Source of the DNA: DASUPK01 sp963736685
Lineage (GTDB): Bacteria; Actinomycetota; Thermoleophilia; Solirubrobacterales; 70-9
NCBI GenBank assembly: GCA_963736685.1
Contig: CAVTPZ010000008.1
Coordinates: forward strand, 1 to 64,000
Direction of reading: 5' to 3'
Length of the DNA: 64,000 nt
Made by a program: the position numbers and the translations under genes. Every line of letters starts with the position of its first letter. Position 1 is the stretch's first letter. Shown here piece by piece: positions 39,826-48,001 of the stretch. The notes beneath the pieces were generated by a model. It was not told where the DNA came from. It was given only the letters and a program-made list of their open reading frames with translations, and did no database searches.

Positions 39826-40521
39826 ATGGACACCATCATCTTCTGGGCGTTCACCGCGGCGTTCAACCCGACCCTCCTCGGAGCGACCACCGTGATGCTG
39901 TTGCTCGACCATCCGAAGCGCCTGCTGCTCGGATACCTGTGCGGCGCGCTGTTCACGAGCCTGACCCTGGGCATGGTGATCGTGTTCGCGGTCGACGGAT
40001 CCTCGGGAGCGACCAGCACGGCGCAGTCAACACTCAGCCCGGCCATGGATCTGACGCTCGGCGGCCTGCTGCTCCTGGTGGCCTACCTGATTCGTCCCGG
40101 CCACGTTCCTAAGGAGACCGGTCGCCTCGCCGAGCGTCGCCGTCGGCGCGAGGAGAAGAAGAAGGACAAGGGACCGCCGAAGTGGCAGCAGAAACTGAGC
40201 GAGGGCACGGCGAAAACGACCTTCGTCATCGGTGCGCTGCTGACTCTCCCCGGCGCCTCTTACATCATCGGCCTGGGCCACATCGCCGACAAGGACGCGA
40301 GCGTGGCCGCGACCGTCGCGATGGTCCTCGGCTTCAACGTGATCATGCTCGCCTTGCTGGAGGTCCCGTTGCTCGCCTTCACCTTTGCGCCCGAGTGGAC
40401 TCCGGACGCGGTCGACCGGTTCAAGGCCTGGTTCAACCGCAACTCCAAGGTCCTGGCCTTCCGCGGAGCACTGATCATCGGAGCGCTTCTGATCGTGAAG
40501 GGCACGATCGAGCTGCTCTGA
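39826..40521 (+). CDS. GAP/LysE-like membrane protein
   Basis: A 231-aa protein with six hydrophobic segments in two halves joined by a highly charged loop (AERRRRREEKKKDKGPPKW). The N-terminal IIFWAFTAAFNPTLLGATTV and the SYIIGLGHIADKDASVAATV segment match the GAP (Sap, sulfolipid-1-addressing) family of actinobacteria, which have a LysE-exporter-like fold. It starts one base after the ClC stop codon, so both are likely co-translated. A strong hairpin begins at its stop codon. Confidence 0.8.
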   Translation: MDTIIFWAFTAAFNPTLLGATTVMLLLDHPKRLLLGYLCGALFTSLTLGMVIVFAVDGSSGATSTAQSTLSPAMDLTLGGLLLLVAYLIRPGHVPKETGRLAERRRRREEKKKDKGPPKWQQKLSEGTAKTTFVIGALLTLPGASYIIGLGHIADKDASVAATVAMVLGFNVIMLALLEVPLLAFTFAPEWTPDAVDRFKAWFNRNSKVLAFRGALIIGALLIVKGTIELL

Positions 40522-40544
40522 CCCGGCCGCTCGGGCCGGGTCAG
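40518..40544. terminator. Perfect hairpin terminator after the ClC-GAP operon
   Basis: CTGACCCGGCC and GGCCGGGTCAG pair over 11 bases around GCTCG; the stop codon (40519-40521) of the GAP gene is inside the left arm. It is shared by the convergent small-protein gene that ends at 40562. Confidence 0.8.
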
Positions 40545-40561
40545 CCAGCCTCCGCCCGGAA

Positions 40562-40732
40562 TCAGTACGCCTCGGCGGCCCCGCCGCGCGGCGCCATCAT
40601 GGCCCCGATCAACCAGAACACCGGGAACGGGATGCCCAGCAGGAACATGACCCAATGGCCCTTCCGGATCGACATGATCCCGAGCGTGACCAGCAGGATG
40701 AAGTAGACGATTCCGAGTCCGACCCACAGCAT
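40562..40732 (-). CDS. Small two-helix membrane protein
   Basis: 56 residues with two hydrophobic helices (LWVGLGIVYFILLVTLGIM, WVMFLLGIPFPVFWLIGAMM) linked by RKGH, resembling PLDc_N or short superinfection-immunity-like membrane proteins. The ATG at 40732 has a good GGAAGGAG binding site six bases upstream, which decides the start over the long frame extending to 40948. Function unknown. Confidence 0.75.
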   Translation of the reverse strand: MLWVGLGIVYFILLVTLGIMSIRKGHWVMFLLGIPFPVFWLIGAMMAPRGGAAEAY

Positions 40733-40788
40733 CTGAAGCTCCTTCCTTGGATGAATACCGATGGTCGGGGACGATCGGCCCCTCGGGA

Positions 40789-41355
40789 TCACCTCATTGA
40801 GATGAAATCCAGCGCTCGGTCGCTGACCGTCGCCAAGGTGACACCGCAGAGCGCGCCAACGACCACATCCAGCGGATAGTGCACGCCCGTGTGGACCCGC
40901 GAATAACCCACCAGCGCCGCCAGGATGGTCAGTGGTGGGGTCGTCCACGGAAGCACCCGTCCCGCCCCGGTCGCGAACGCGAACGCCGCCGCCGTGTGCC
41001 CGGAGGGAAACGAATGGGAGCCGGGCATCCGCACACGTCGGCCGGGCGGGACGGAGGCGCCCCTCCGGTCGGGCCGAGCGCGCCGTGAGATCGGCTTGAT
41101 CGCCACGTTGACGACTGCGGCGGTCAGCCCGACAGCCGCCATACCGCGAAGAGCAGCTCGGCGGCCGTCCGGGCCTGCTCCGATCGCAAGCGCCGCCGCG
41201 CTTGCGATCGAGAGCTTCGAGTAGTCAGCCGCACGCGACAGACGGCTGAAGAACTGGTCAAGCTTCGGAGTGTCGGTCTCGGCGACCGCTGCGTAGACGG
41301 CGGCGTCCAGGCGCCGCATTTCCTCCAGCGCGGTCGATTCGGAGGGCTTCCTCAC
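40789..41355 (-). CDS. PAP2-family phosphatase
   Basis: A 188-aa integral phosphatase with all three PAP2 signature parts: K87-x6-RP (KPISRRARP), PSGH at 117-120 with the catalytic His, and SRVHTGVHYPLDV at 152-164. It probably dephosphorylates phosphatidic acid or undecaprenyl diphosphate. Its start overlaps the amphi-Trp gene stop (41352-41355). With the DAG kinase upstream in the same transcript direction it could interconvert diacylglycerol and phosphatidate; this is an inference. Confidence 0.92.
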   Translation of the reverse strand: MRKPSESTALEEMRRLDAAVYAAVAETDTPKLDQFFSRLSRAADYSKLSIASAAALAIGAGPDGRRAALRGMAAVGLTAAVVNVAIKPISRRARPDRRGASVPPGRRVRMPGSHSFPSGHTAAAFAFATGAGRVLPWTTPPLTILAALVGYSRVHTGVHYPLDVVVGALCGVTLATVSDRALDFISMR

Positions 41356-41570
41356 CAGGTGAGCTCGATCTCGAGCTCTCGTTCGTCGGTCTCAAGCTCG
41401 AGCTCCACCTTGAGCCGCACCTCGTCGGGGACGTGCACCTTGATCTTCATGCCGCCCCGCTCGAACTCCAGGTCGTTGTTCTTGGAGAGCATCTCGGCGA
41501 AGCGCTTCAGTCTCGCGGCGGCCTCCTCGCGTGAAACGGTCTCCTTCTGCTCGATCTCCAGGATGTCCAT
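41352..41570 (-). CDS. Amphi-Trp domain protein
   Basis: A 72-aa protein made of two parts: an N-terminal MDILEIEQKETVSREEAAAR with RLKRFAEMLSKNNDLEFERG, and amphipathic strands (MKIKVHVPDEVRLKVELELE) ending in a single tryptophan (IELTW), the feature that named the family. The role is unknown; members are frequent in actinobacteria and archaea. The ATG at 41570 follows AGGAGAAGCG. Confidence 0.85.
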   Translation of the reverse strand: MDILEIEQKETVSREEAAARLKRFAEMLSKNNDLEFERGGMKIKVHVPDEVRLKVELELETDERELEIELTW

Positions 41571-41613
41571 CGCTTCTCCTTCCGTCGCTTGATTACTGCT
41601 CGATTCCGAGCGC

Positions 41614-42948
41614 TCAAACCGGCACGGGCGCCCGGCCTGCCGCCACACCCACCAGCGTGCGCACGCCGTCCCAGAATCGCTCCGGGATGGCGGCCGACGG
41701 CGAGGCGCCCGGATGGGCGGGCGCGATTCGAACCCTCAGTGCGCCCGGGCGGATCCTGAAGCGCAGCGGCGGATCGAGTGTCATCGCCTCTCCGTCGACA
41801 CCAGCGGGGACCGGCCGGCTCGAATCTATCTCGAACTCGGTGGCGGTCCACTCACGCCATGGCCTCCGCGGCGGCTCTGAGCCGGCGCCGGGTGGCGCGG
41901 AGGCCACCGTGATCCCGAGCACCGCGGCGTCCATTCGTGGCCGGGTGCCGGAGCCGATCGGCTGACCCAGCCGGTAGCGGTTGTTCGAGATCAGGAGGGC
42001 AGCCCCGGAACGCTCCGGCTCGCCATCCGGCCCAGTCCAGGCCAGGTCCATCCCCTCGCCCCCGGGTCCAAGCGCCTCCGGGACCGTGTCCAGAATCGTT
42101 CGAAGCTTCGCGTCGCGGTATTCGTCGCGCTGCACCGCCTCGGCGTAGAGCCCCAGCGAGACGTTGTTGACGAAGACACGGCCGTTGACCTCGGCCAGAT
42201 CCACCCGGCGTTCGCCACCCTCAGTGAGTGCGTCCAGGGCACCGACTACGTCGTCGCGATCGACACCGAGATCGAGCGCGAAGTGGTTTCGGGTACCGGC
42301 GGGGATGCATGCGTAGGGCAGGTCCAGCTCCGAGGCGATGGACGCGACGACCGCCTGCGACCCGTCGCCGCCTGCCATCGCCAGCGCGTCGGCGCCACGC
42401 GCAACCGCGTCTCGGACGAGCTTCTCGAGGTCAGCGCCGCGGGTGAGCTCGACGGAGTCAATTCCGCGCTTGGCCGCCTCGTCGGCGAGCGAGAAGCGCT
42501 CCGCCTTGCCACCGCCCGACTTCGGGTTGTAGAGCAGCACCGGATGGGTGGGAGCGGGTGCTGGGGGCAGTTGGACCCGGACACGAAAGGCCGTTCTGGC
42601 GGCGTAGAGGGCCGCACCCAGACCGAGCACGATCGCGGCCGCCTGACCGAGGTGGTCACCGTCGGAGACGAGCAGCACGCCCTGGGCGATCACCGCTACG
42701 AGCGCCACGCCAAAGCCGATTAGCCGGGCGATGCCCTGGCGCATCAGGCCATACAGGGCGGCAACGATTGCGATCGCCACACATCCGAGCACGATCAGGC
42801 CGCGTGGAAACTCCATCACGACGATCGTGAGGGCGAGGATCAGGACCGCTGGGGCGAGGACGAGGGCGGCGATCGCCGCCACCCGCTGGCCCGGATTCAG
42901 CTGGCGGCCTGAGCGCCGATCTCGATCAGATCGCTCGGGTGCACCCAT
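41614..42948 (-). CDS. Diacylglycerol kinase-catalytic-domain lipid kinase with N-terminal membrane helices
   Basis: Residues about 22-115 form four hydrophobic helices (VAAIAALVLAPAVLILALTI, GLIVLGCVAIAIVAALYGLM, and others). From about 135 the DAGK catalytic domain begins with VLLYNPKSGGGKAE, contains ALAMAGGDGSQAVVASIASE (nucleotide-binding GGDGS), CIPAGTRNHFALDLG, and a closing domain with VPAGVDGEAMTLDPP. It likely phosphorylates diacylglycerol or a related lipid. The start at 42948 overlaps the DUF6325 gene by 52 bases; a GTG at 42882 would remove the overlap. Confidence 0.9.
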   Translation of the reverse strand: MGAPERSDRDRRSGRQLNPGQRVAAIAALVLAPAVLILALTIVVMEFPRGLIVLGCVAIAIVAALYGLMRQGIARLIGFGVALVAVIAQGVLLVSDGDHLGQAAAIVLGLGAALYAARTAFRVRVQLPPAPAPTHPVLLYNPKSGGGKAERFSLADEAAKRGIDSVELTRGADLEKLVRDAVARGADALAMAGGDGSQAVVASIASELDLPYACIPAGTRNHFALDLGVDRDDVVGALDALTEGGERRVDLAEVNGRVFVNNVSLGLYAEAVQRDEYRDAKLRTILDTVPEALGPGGEGMDLAWTGPDGEPERSGAALLISNNRYRLGQPIGSGTRPRMDAAVLGITVASAPPGAGSEPPRRPWREWTATEFEIDSSRPVPAGVDGEAMTLDPPLRFRIRPGALRVRIAPAHPGASPSAAIPERFWDGVRTLVGVAAGRAPVPV

Positions 42949-43394
42949 GCGTCAACCAGGTTGTGACCCCCGGCCCGCTCGATTGCGTCTCTGAGGGGAA
43001 TCGCCCAGCGATGCTCGAGCAGGGCGATGCCGGCCGAGGTTCCAGGAGGAATGGCGTCCGCCAGGTACCAGACGTCGTCGGGGTCGAGGACAGAGCCCCG
43101 CTCGTCGACCGCCTCCGCCCCGGCCACAGCGCCGGCCTCCATGCCCTCCTCACCGGCCGCGCCGAGACCCAGCAGCGCACCGGCCAGAGCGCCGAACGCC
43201 TCCGCCTCCTCGGCGGGCAGATCGCTGTGCTCGACGGCCTCGAACTCGCCGTCATCACCTCTCGCGACGAACATCAGGTCGACCAGGCGAACGATGTCGT
43301 GCTCCCTGAGCCGGCGGAGCTCCGCGAGGATCTCGCCGGAGAACTTTCCGTCCTCGAAACCGACCACCAGCAGCTGTACAGGTCCGAATTCCAT
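42897..43394 (-). CDS. DUF6325 family protein
   Basis: A 165-aa soluble protein recognised by the start MEFGPVQLLVVGFEDGKFSG and the helical segment EEAEAFGALAGALLGLGAAG, followed by acidic turns and a C-terminal TSAGIALLEHRWAIPLRDAI. Such genes are commonly paired with a SHOCT-domain gene, as here (adjacent start/stop, no gap). Function unknown, often described from stress-related loci. Confidence 0.8.
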   Translation of the reverse strand: MEFGPVQLLVVGFEDGKFSGEILAELRRLREHDIVRLVDLMFVARGDDGEFEAVEHSDLPAEEAEAFGALAGALLGLGAAGEEGMEAGAVAGAEAVDERGSVLDPDDVWYLADAIPPGTSAGIALLEHRWAIPLRDAIERAGGHNLVDAWVHPSDLIEIGAQAAS

Positions 43395-43670
43395 TTAGAT
43401 CAGCTTCTCCTTCTCGGCTTCGAATTGCTCGTCGGTGAGGACGCCGGAATCGTGCAGCTCGCCGAGCTTCTTGAGCGCATCGATCCTGTCCATCTCCGAC
43501 ATCTCGCCACCGGACGGCGGGGGTGCTTGGGCGGGCTGGGCCTGCTGGATCTGGGCGTCCTGCTGTGCCTCGTGCTCCTGAGACTGAGACCGTCGCTTCC
43601 CGACCGCGTAGCCGGCGCCGCCGACCATCGCAGCGCGCATCAGTGGCCTTCTTCTTCCAACCAATGGCAT
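43395..43670 (-). CDS. SHOCT-domain protein
   Basis: 91 residues: a short N-terminal glycine-containing segment that may insert in the membrane (RAAMVGGAGYAVGKRR), a Gln/Ala/Pro-rich linker, and a C-terminal SHOCT domain (IDALKKLGELHDSGVLTDEQ then FEAEKEKLI). SHOCT domains usually mediate oligomerisation. Directly followed by DUF6325. Confidence 0.88.
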   Translation of the reverse strand: MPLVGRRRPLMRAAMVGGAGYAVGKRRSQSQEHEAQQDAQIQQAQPAQAPPPSGGEMSEMDRIDALKKLGELHDSGVLTDEQFEAEKEKLI

Positions 43671-43765
43671 CGCGAATCCTTTCCTTGGTGACCTTCACGG
43701 TCATCGAATCGGATGAGCGCATCCGAAGCATCACTCATTACGGGTGAAATCGCCGGCGGGTCCGA

Positions 43766-44215
43766 TCAGCCGAGAGCTCCGCTGATCTCCCCGATCGCCG
43801 CCTTCTCGTCATCGCTGACACGATCGCCGCTCAGGCCCAGGAAGCCCTCCTTGCGGGCCTCCGCGACGCGCTGCGCGAGCCCGAGGACGAACTTCTTGTA
43901 CTCGTCGAGCTCCTCCGCCGTGCCCTTCGACTTGAGCAGGGCGACTGCGTCGGTGATGTTCTTGAGAGAGCCGTCCTTGAGCTCCTCCGGGGTCTTGTAG
44001 CGCGTGCGATCCATCTCGGGCTTGGCGGTGACGATCTCATCGAGCAGCTCACTGTCGCCGTGCTGTTTGCGAGCCTCGGTGTAGGCCTTCGCCATCGAGA
44101 AGCTCTCGCGGATGGAGCCGCCGCGGTCGGACGCGATCACGATCAGCCCCGCGCTGGGCGGACCCTCGAGCACCGTCTTCCATTCTTCCTCTGTGAAATC
44201 AGCCTTGCCGGTCAT
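43766..44215 (-). CDS. Conserved hypothetical soluble protein
   Basis: 149 residues, mainly helical and charged. It begins DFTEEEWKTVLEGPPSAGLI and includes SIRESFSMAKAYTEARKQHG, and ends ISGALG. Similar short proteins are annotated as hypothetical in actinobacteria; the internal ESFSMAKAY segment suggests a TerB-like or bromoperoxidase-like helical bundle, but no metal site is clear. It is divergent from the YbhN-like gene at 44280. Confidence 0.65.
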   Translation of the reverse strand: MTGKADFTEEEWKTVLEGPPSAGLIVIASDRGGSIRESFSMAKAYTEARKQHGDSELLDEIVTAKPEMDRTRYKTPEELKDGSLKNITDAVALLKSKGTAEELDEYKKFVLGLAQRVAEARKEGFLGLSGDRVSDDEKAAIGEISGALG

Positions 44216-44279
44216 TCATTCCTCCATGGGTTGATGGCGTGTGACGAGAAGGAATACCGCACCGCAGTAGGTTGGCCGG

Positions 44280-45368
44280 GTGCGAAGCAGGCTCAGAGCC
44301 CTCGCCAGCGATGAGGCCCTGCTCGCGCGCCTCGTGCGCGTCGTCATCTGGGTGGGCGCCGTCGCATTGCTCATGTTCGTCCTTGACCTGCTCGGGATCC
44401 CGGTTTCCGACTGGATTCGCTCCCTGCTCCGGAAGATCCGAGAGATCCCGGCCTGGGCGGTGGTCGCTGGGGTCCTCCTGCAGACCGCCCAGACGACCCT
44501 CGCGGCGGTGGCCTGGGTGGCCATCCTGCGCGCGGCGTATCCGCGGGTTGAGATCACGGTGCGACTGGTCGTTGCCGCCTATGCGACCTCGGTGGCCATG
44601 AACAGCTTCCTCCCGGCCAACATCGGCACCTGGGTGATGTTGATCATGTTCACGACGGTGATCGCCGGGGCCACCTTCACCGCGATGCTGTCGGGGATCG
44701 CGGTCCAGAAGATCCCCTTCTCGATCTTCAACATCGCCCTCTACCTGTTCCTGTTCCTCTCGGTCGCCGGCTCGTTCTCGATCAAGCTCAGCGGACTGGC
44801 CGACCATTGGGTGCTTGCGGTGGCGATCGCGGCGGGCCTGGTCTTCCTCGCGGTGCTCGCGACTCGGATCTTCCGCGAGCAGTGGCACAAGCTTCGGGAG
44901 CAGCTGTTCGTCGGCGGCGCGATTCTCCGCTCGCCACGCAGGACGCTGCTCGGCGTGGCCCTCCCGGAGCTCGGCAGCTACCTGGCGCGCCTGGGAATCA
45001 TCGCCGTCTTCCTCGGCGCCTACAGCATCCCGGTCACCTTTCACAACGTGGCCTCGGTCACCGCCTCCAATTCGATCTCCAACAGCGTCTCGCTGACGCC
45101 CGGTGGCGTGGGCGTCACCCAGGCGATGAACACCGCGGCGCTCAAGAACCAGGCGAGTGCTCAGGATGCGACCGCGTACTCCGCCTCCCAGCAGCTGATC
45201 ATCTCGGCCTGGAACGTTGTGTTCGCGGTGATCATGGTCTCCTGGGTGTTCGGCTGGTCCGGCGGCAAGGACCTGGTGAAGAGCTCCTACGAGCAGGCCA
45301 AGGAACGGAGCGCCGAGCTCAAGGAGAAGCGGCGCACCCGCCGGGATGCCCGGCACGCTGCCGGCTGA
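44280..45368 (+). CDS. YbhN/LPG-synthase-like integral membrane protein (UPF0104)
   Basis: A 362-aa protein with about eight transmembrane segments of the lysylphosphatidylglycerol synthase transmembrane/flippase-like superfamily (AYATSVAMNSFLPANIGTWV, and near the end SNSVSLTPGGVGVTQAMNTA). No catalytic aminoacyl-transferase domain is attached, so it is more likely a flippase-like carrier. The C-terminal tail is very basic and acidic by turns (EKRRTRRDARHAAG). GTG start at 44280. Confidence 0.85.
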   Translation: MRSRLRALASDEALLARLVRVVIWVGAVALLMFVLDLLGIPVSDWIRSLLRKIREIPAWAVVAGVLLQTAQTTLAAVAWVAILRAAYPRVEITVRLVVAAYATSVAMNSFLPANIGTWVMLIMFTTVIAGATFTAMLSGIAVQKIPFSIFNIALYLFLFLSVAGSFSIKLSGLADHWVLAVAIAAGLVFLAVLATRIFREQWHKLREQLFVGGAILRSPRRTLLGVALPELGSYLARLGIIAVFLGAYSIPVTFHNVASVTASNSISNSVSLTPGGVGVTQAMNTAALKNQASAQDATAYSASQQLIISAWNVVFAVIMVSWVFGWSGGKDLVKSSYEQAKERSAELKEKRRTRRDARHAAG

Positions 45369-45499
45369 TCGCCAAGTCACCCGGATCGGGGGATGCCGGG
45401 CCACCGGCCCGCTGCCACCGTTCCCGGCGACGCGCATTCGCGCGCCCATCGAGAACACGGCCGCCTTGCGTGGCAGCCGGCAATAGAGAGGAACAACAG

Positions 45500-45886
45500 A
45501 TGAGAGGTGCAGGCCGGGCTGCGTTCGCCGCAGTCCTTCTGCTGATCGTCGGGACCCTGAACATCATCTACGGGATCGGCGCAATCAGTGACGCGAACTT
45601 CTACGCCAACGACACGAGGTACATCCTCACGAACCTCCACGTCATGGGCTGGGTTCTCGTGATTCTCGGCGTCATCCAGCTCACGGGTGGTTTCTCCCTG
45701 ATGGCCGGTAACGTGTGGGGTCGGATCATCGGGATCATCGGCGGCAGCCTTGGCGCGATCGGCGCGCTGCTTTCGATGGGCGGCTCCCATCCGTTCTGGG
45801 AGCTCGGGATCTTTGTGCTCTGCGTCTGGATCGTCTACGGGATCATCGTCCTCGGCTCCGACGAGCCGTCTGGGACCCGAGCCTGA
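45500..45886 (+). CDS. DUF7144-like four-helix membrane protein (second copy)
   Basis: A 128-aa protein with four membrane helices (AAFAAVLLLIVGTLNIIYGI, GWVLVILGVIQLTGGFSLM, GRIIGIIGGSLGAIGALLS, FWELGIFVLCVWIVYGIIV) and the same layout as the protein at 31262-31696. A short AGAGGAA binding site precedes the ATG. Function unknown. A strong hairpin terminator follows. Confidence 0.85.
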   Translation: MRGAGRAAFAAVLLLIVGTLNIIYGIGAISDANFYANDTRYILTNLHVMGWVLVILGVIQLTGGFSLMAGNVWGRIIGIIGGSLGAIGALLSMGGSHPFWELGIFVLCVWIVYGIIVLGSDEPSGTRA

Positions 45887-45894
45887 CGAGACTG

Positions 45895-45925
45895 GGAGCC
45901 CGGCCGGATCGTCCGGTCGGGCTCC
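45895..45925. terminator. Hairpin terminator after the DUF7144 gene
   Basis: Fourteen-base arms (GGAGCCCGGCCGGA and TCCGGTCGGGCTCC) pair with one mismatch around TCG, nine bases after the stop codon. It also separates the convergent DUF5996 gene. Confidence 0.75.
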
Positions 45926-45961
45926 AGAGACATCTCCGCACGGTTCCCCGACATGTGACCG

Positions 45962-46882
45962 TCAGTTCACGGGTGGAGGCTCACCCTCGGCGGTTCTCGC
46001 CAGGACCGGATCCCATCTGCAGACCTCACAGGCGTGACGGAAGGCCGAGTGAGCGAACTCCAGGGCCAGCGCGCCCGGACCTGGGGCCCCCCGAATGTCC
46101 TGCCAGTCGAGAACGAACTCGCCGAGGTCGCCGTCCCAGCGCGCGGCCTCAGGGCTCAGTTGACCGTCCGCAAACCCATCCGGCACAGGGTGCGCGAACG
46201 CGTAGAAGGCGGCTCGGCCATAGTTCCTGTCGCCCGGCCACCAGCCGATCTCGACCAGCTCGGCGTCTCCCGCGTTGCGCGAGATGAAGTCGTCGCCAGG
46301 GGGTTCCGCAGGCTTTCCGGAGAAGAGCGCCACGGCCAGATCGAACGTCCCCCACCACGCGTTGACCGGAGTCGACCGTCCGCGAAACGACGCCCTGAAG
46401 GCGCTCAGAACGAGTCCCGCTTGGCTCGCGGCGGTGAAGTAGCCCGCCGCCTGATCGGAGTCATACGTCGAGTGCTCCGTGTCCTCGTCCAGCGGCACGG
46501 TCCACGGAACCTCCTGAGGCGTCGGGTTGATCCTGACCTCGCCGGCCATGCGCTTCACTGCCTCGAGTGTCTCGCGAGTCACCTCAGCCACCGAGCGATT
46601 CGGCGCGAGTGAGATTCTCGTCTCGCGTCCGTCGCTGTGCTCCACGAACGCCTCGTGCGCCCGCAGGTCGAGTCCCGCGACGATCGCACCGGAGCCGTCC
46701 GGGGCCGGGAGGACCGCGGTCTCCCACCCCCGTGCGCTGAGGCGGAGTGCGGCGTGCTGGAGCTGCGGTTCCGGAGGAGCCAGCTCGACTGCGAGCTTCC
46801 CCAGAATCTGGGTGTGGGCGTGAAGGGTGTCGCAGGTGGCGCTCCACCCCTCGTATGAGAGGGAAGGCCATTGCGAGGTCAC
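45962..46882 (-). CDS. DUF5996 family protein
   Basis: A 306-aa soluble protein matching the family pattern: WPSLSYEGWSATCDTLHAHT at the start, LAPPEPQLQHAALRLSARGW, ASFRGRSTPVNAWWGTFDLA in the middle and WDPVLARTAEGEPP at the end. No known enzymatic motif; function unassigned. The ATG overlaps the stop of greA by four bases, indicating coupling to a transcription factor gene. Confidence 0.85.
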   Translation of the reverse strand: MTSQWPSLSYEGWSATCDTLHAHTQILGKLAVELAPPEPQLQHAALRLSARGWETAVLPAPDGSGAIVAGLDLRAHEAFVEHSDGRETRISLAPNRSVAEVTRETLEAVKRMAGEVRINPTPQEVPWTVPLDEDTEHSTYDSDQAAGYFTAASQAGLVLSAFRASFRGRSTPVNAWWGTFDLAVALFSGKPAEPPGDDFISRNAGDAELVEIGWWPGDRNYGRAAFYAFAHPVPDGFADGQLSPEAARWDGDLGEFVLDWQDIRGAPGPGALALEFAHSAFRHACEVCRWDPVLARTAEGEPPPVN

Positions 46883-47379
46883 GTCGCCCCGCCTAACCCC
46901 TCGATCAGCTTTTGCACGCGGTAGGTCTTTTGCCCCCGCGGGGTCTCGACGGGAACCGCATCCCCCACCGGCGTATCCCGAAGGGCGCGACCGACCGGGG
47001 ATTCGATGGAGAGCTTCCCCGCCCCGAGATCGGCCTCCGTGGACCCGACCAGTGTCCAGATGTTGACGTTCCCAGTGCCCTCCTCGACGACCTCGGCGGT
47101 TCGGCCGAATGCGAACGAGTCAGCCGGGGCGTCTGCTGCCTCGACCACCGTCGCCTTACGAAGCCTCTCTCGCAGCCGCCTGATCCGCGCCTCCAGATGC
47201 CCCTGGTCGTCCTTGGCGATGTGGTAGTCGGCGTTCTCCTTCAGGTCGCCGAGCTCGCGCGCCTCCTTGATCCGCGCCGCCATCTCGGTGCGGCGTGGGC
47301 CCTCGAGCTCCTCGAGTTCGGTGCGGAGCGCCTTGATGCCCTCCGGCGTGATGGATTCGCTCTGTCCAGCCTCGCTCAT
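46879..47379 (-). CDS. greA: Transcript cleavage factor GreA
   Basis: Rescues backtracked RNA polymerase by inducing RNA cleavage. The 166-aa protein has the coiled-coil N-terminal half with the acidic tip (KEARELGDLKENADYHIAKD) and the C-terminal FKBP-like domain (IWTLVGSTEADLGAGKLSIE, SPVGRALRDTPVGDAVPV). The LKENADYH motif is diagnostic. Paired with DUF5996 by a four-base overlap. Confidence 0.93.
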   Translation of the reverse strand: MSEAGQSESITPEGIKALRTELEELEGPRRTEMAARIKEARELGDLKENADYHIAKDDQGHLEARIRRLRERLRKATVVEAADAPADSFAFGRTAEVVEEGTGNVNIWTLVGSTEADLGAGKLSIESPVGRALRDTPVGDAVPVETPRGQKTYRVQKLIEGLGGAT

Positions 47380-47413
47380 GCCTCCACACTATCCGCCCCG
47401 TAGGATTCGCCAC

Positions 47414-47668
47414 ATGAGCGATGAGAGCATTGCCAAGAGAATCGAGAGGCTGGTCAGCGAGGAGAAGGAGCTGCGCGAGCGCGAGCAGAAGGACCGCGAC
47501 GACGAGGATTCACTCGAGTCCGACCGCGAGCGGCTCCGTGCCGTTGAAGTGGAGCTGGATCAATGCTGGGACCTGCTCCGCCAGCGGCGAGGGAAGGAGG
47601 AGTTCGGCCAGAATCCCGACGACGCCGAGGGACGCAACGCCGGCACCGTCGAGAACTACCGGCAGTAG
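47414..47668 (+). CDS. DUF2630 family protein
   Basis: An 84-aa highly charged helical protein with the family's SIAKRIERLVSEEKELREREQ-like start (written here in part), VELDQCWDLLRQRRGKEEFG and the terminal TVENYRQ. Function is unknown; the family is restricted largely to actinobacteria. ATG at 47414, divergent from greA. Confidence 0.88.
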   Translation: MSDESIAKRIERLVSEEKELREREQKDRDDEDSLESDRERLRAVEVELDQCWDLLRQRRGKEEFGQNPDDAEGRNAGTVENYRQ

Positions 47669-47674
47669 CCGGAG

Positions 47675-47989
47675 TTAGCCGCCGAGTGGCGACGGCGGGA
47701 TCTTGGTCTCCCCCTTGACCTCGGGGATCACCATCGCGAGGTCGTCCACGTAGCACCAGGACCACTCCTCGCCCGGCTCGAGCGAGCGGATCAGCGGGTG
47801 GTCGCTTTCGTGAGCGTGCGCCGTGGCGTGCTTGTTCGGCGAGTCGTCGCAGCAGCCGACCTTCCCGCACTCGAGGCAGATCCGGAGGTGGAGCCACGGG
47901 TCGCCCGTCTTCAGGCACTCCTCGCAGCCCTCGACGGACTCGGGCAGCTCGGTGATCTCGATCTGATTGAGGTGGGTGCAGGCGGGCAT
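47675..47989 (-). CDS. UBP-type zinc finger protein
   Basis: A 104-aa protein consisting of a ZnF-UBP domain: ligands C4, H6, C22, C25, C38, C41, C46, H54, H58 and H64 fit the known Cys/His spacing (CEEC, CLECGKVGCC, HATAHAHESDH). In eukaryotes this domain binds the C-terminal Gly-Gly of ubiquitin; bacteria lack ubiquitin, so the ligand here is unknown. It ends six bases from the convergent DUF2630 gene. Confidence 0.9.
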   Translation of the reverse strand: MPACTHLNQIEITELPESVEGCEECLKTGDPWLHLRICLECGKVGCCDDSPNKHATAHAHESDHPLIRSLEPGEEWSWCYVDDLAMVIPEVKGETKIPPSPLGG

Positions 47990-48001
47990 CGTTCACCCAG
48001 C

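Noticed and set aside
42897..42948. Overlap of DAG kinase and DUF6325 as a programmed event
   Set aside because: A GTG start at 42882 for the kinase removes the overlap, so a start-site choice explains it.
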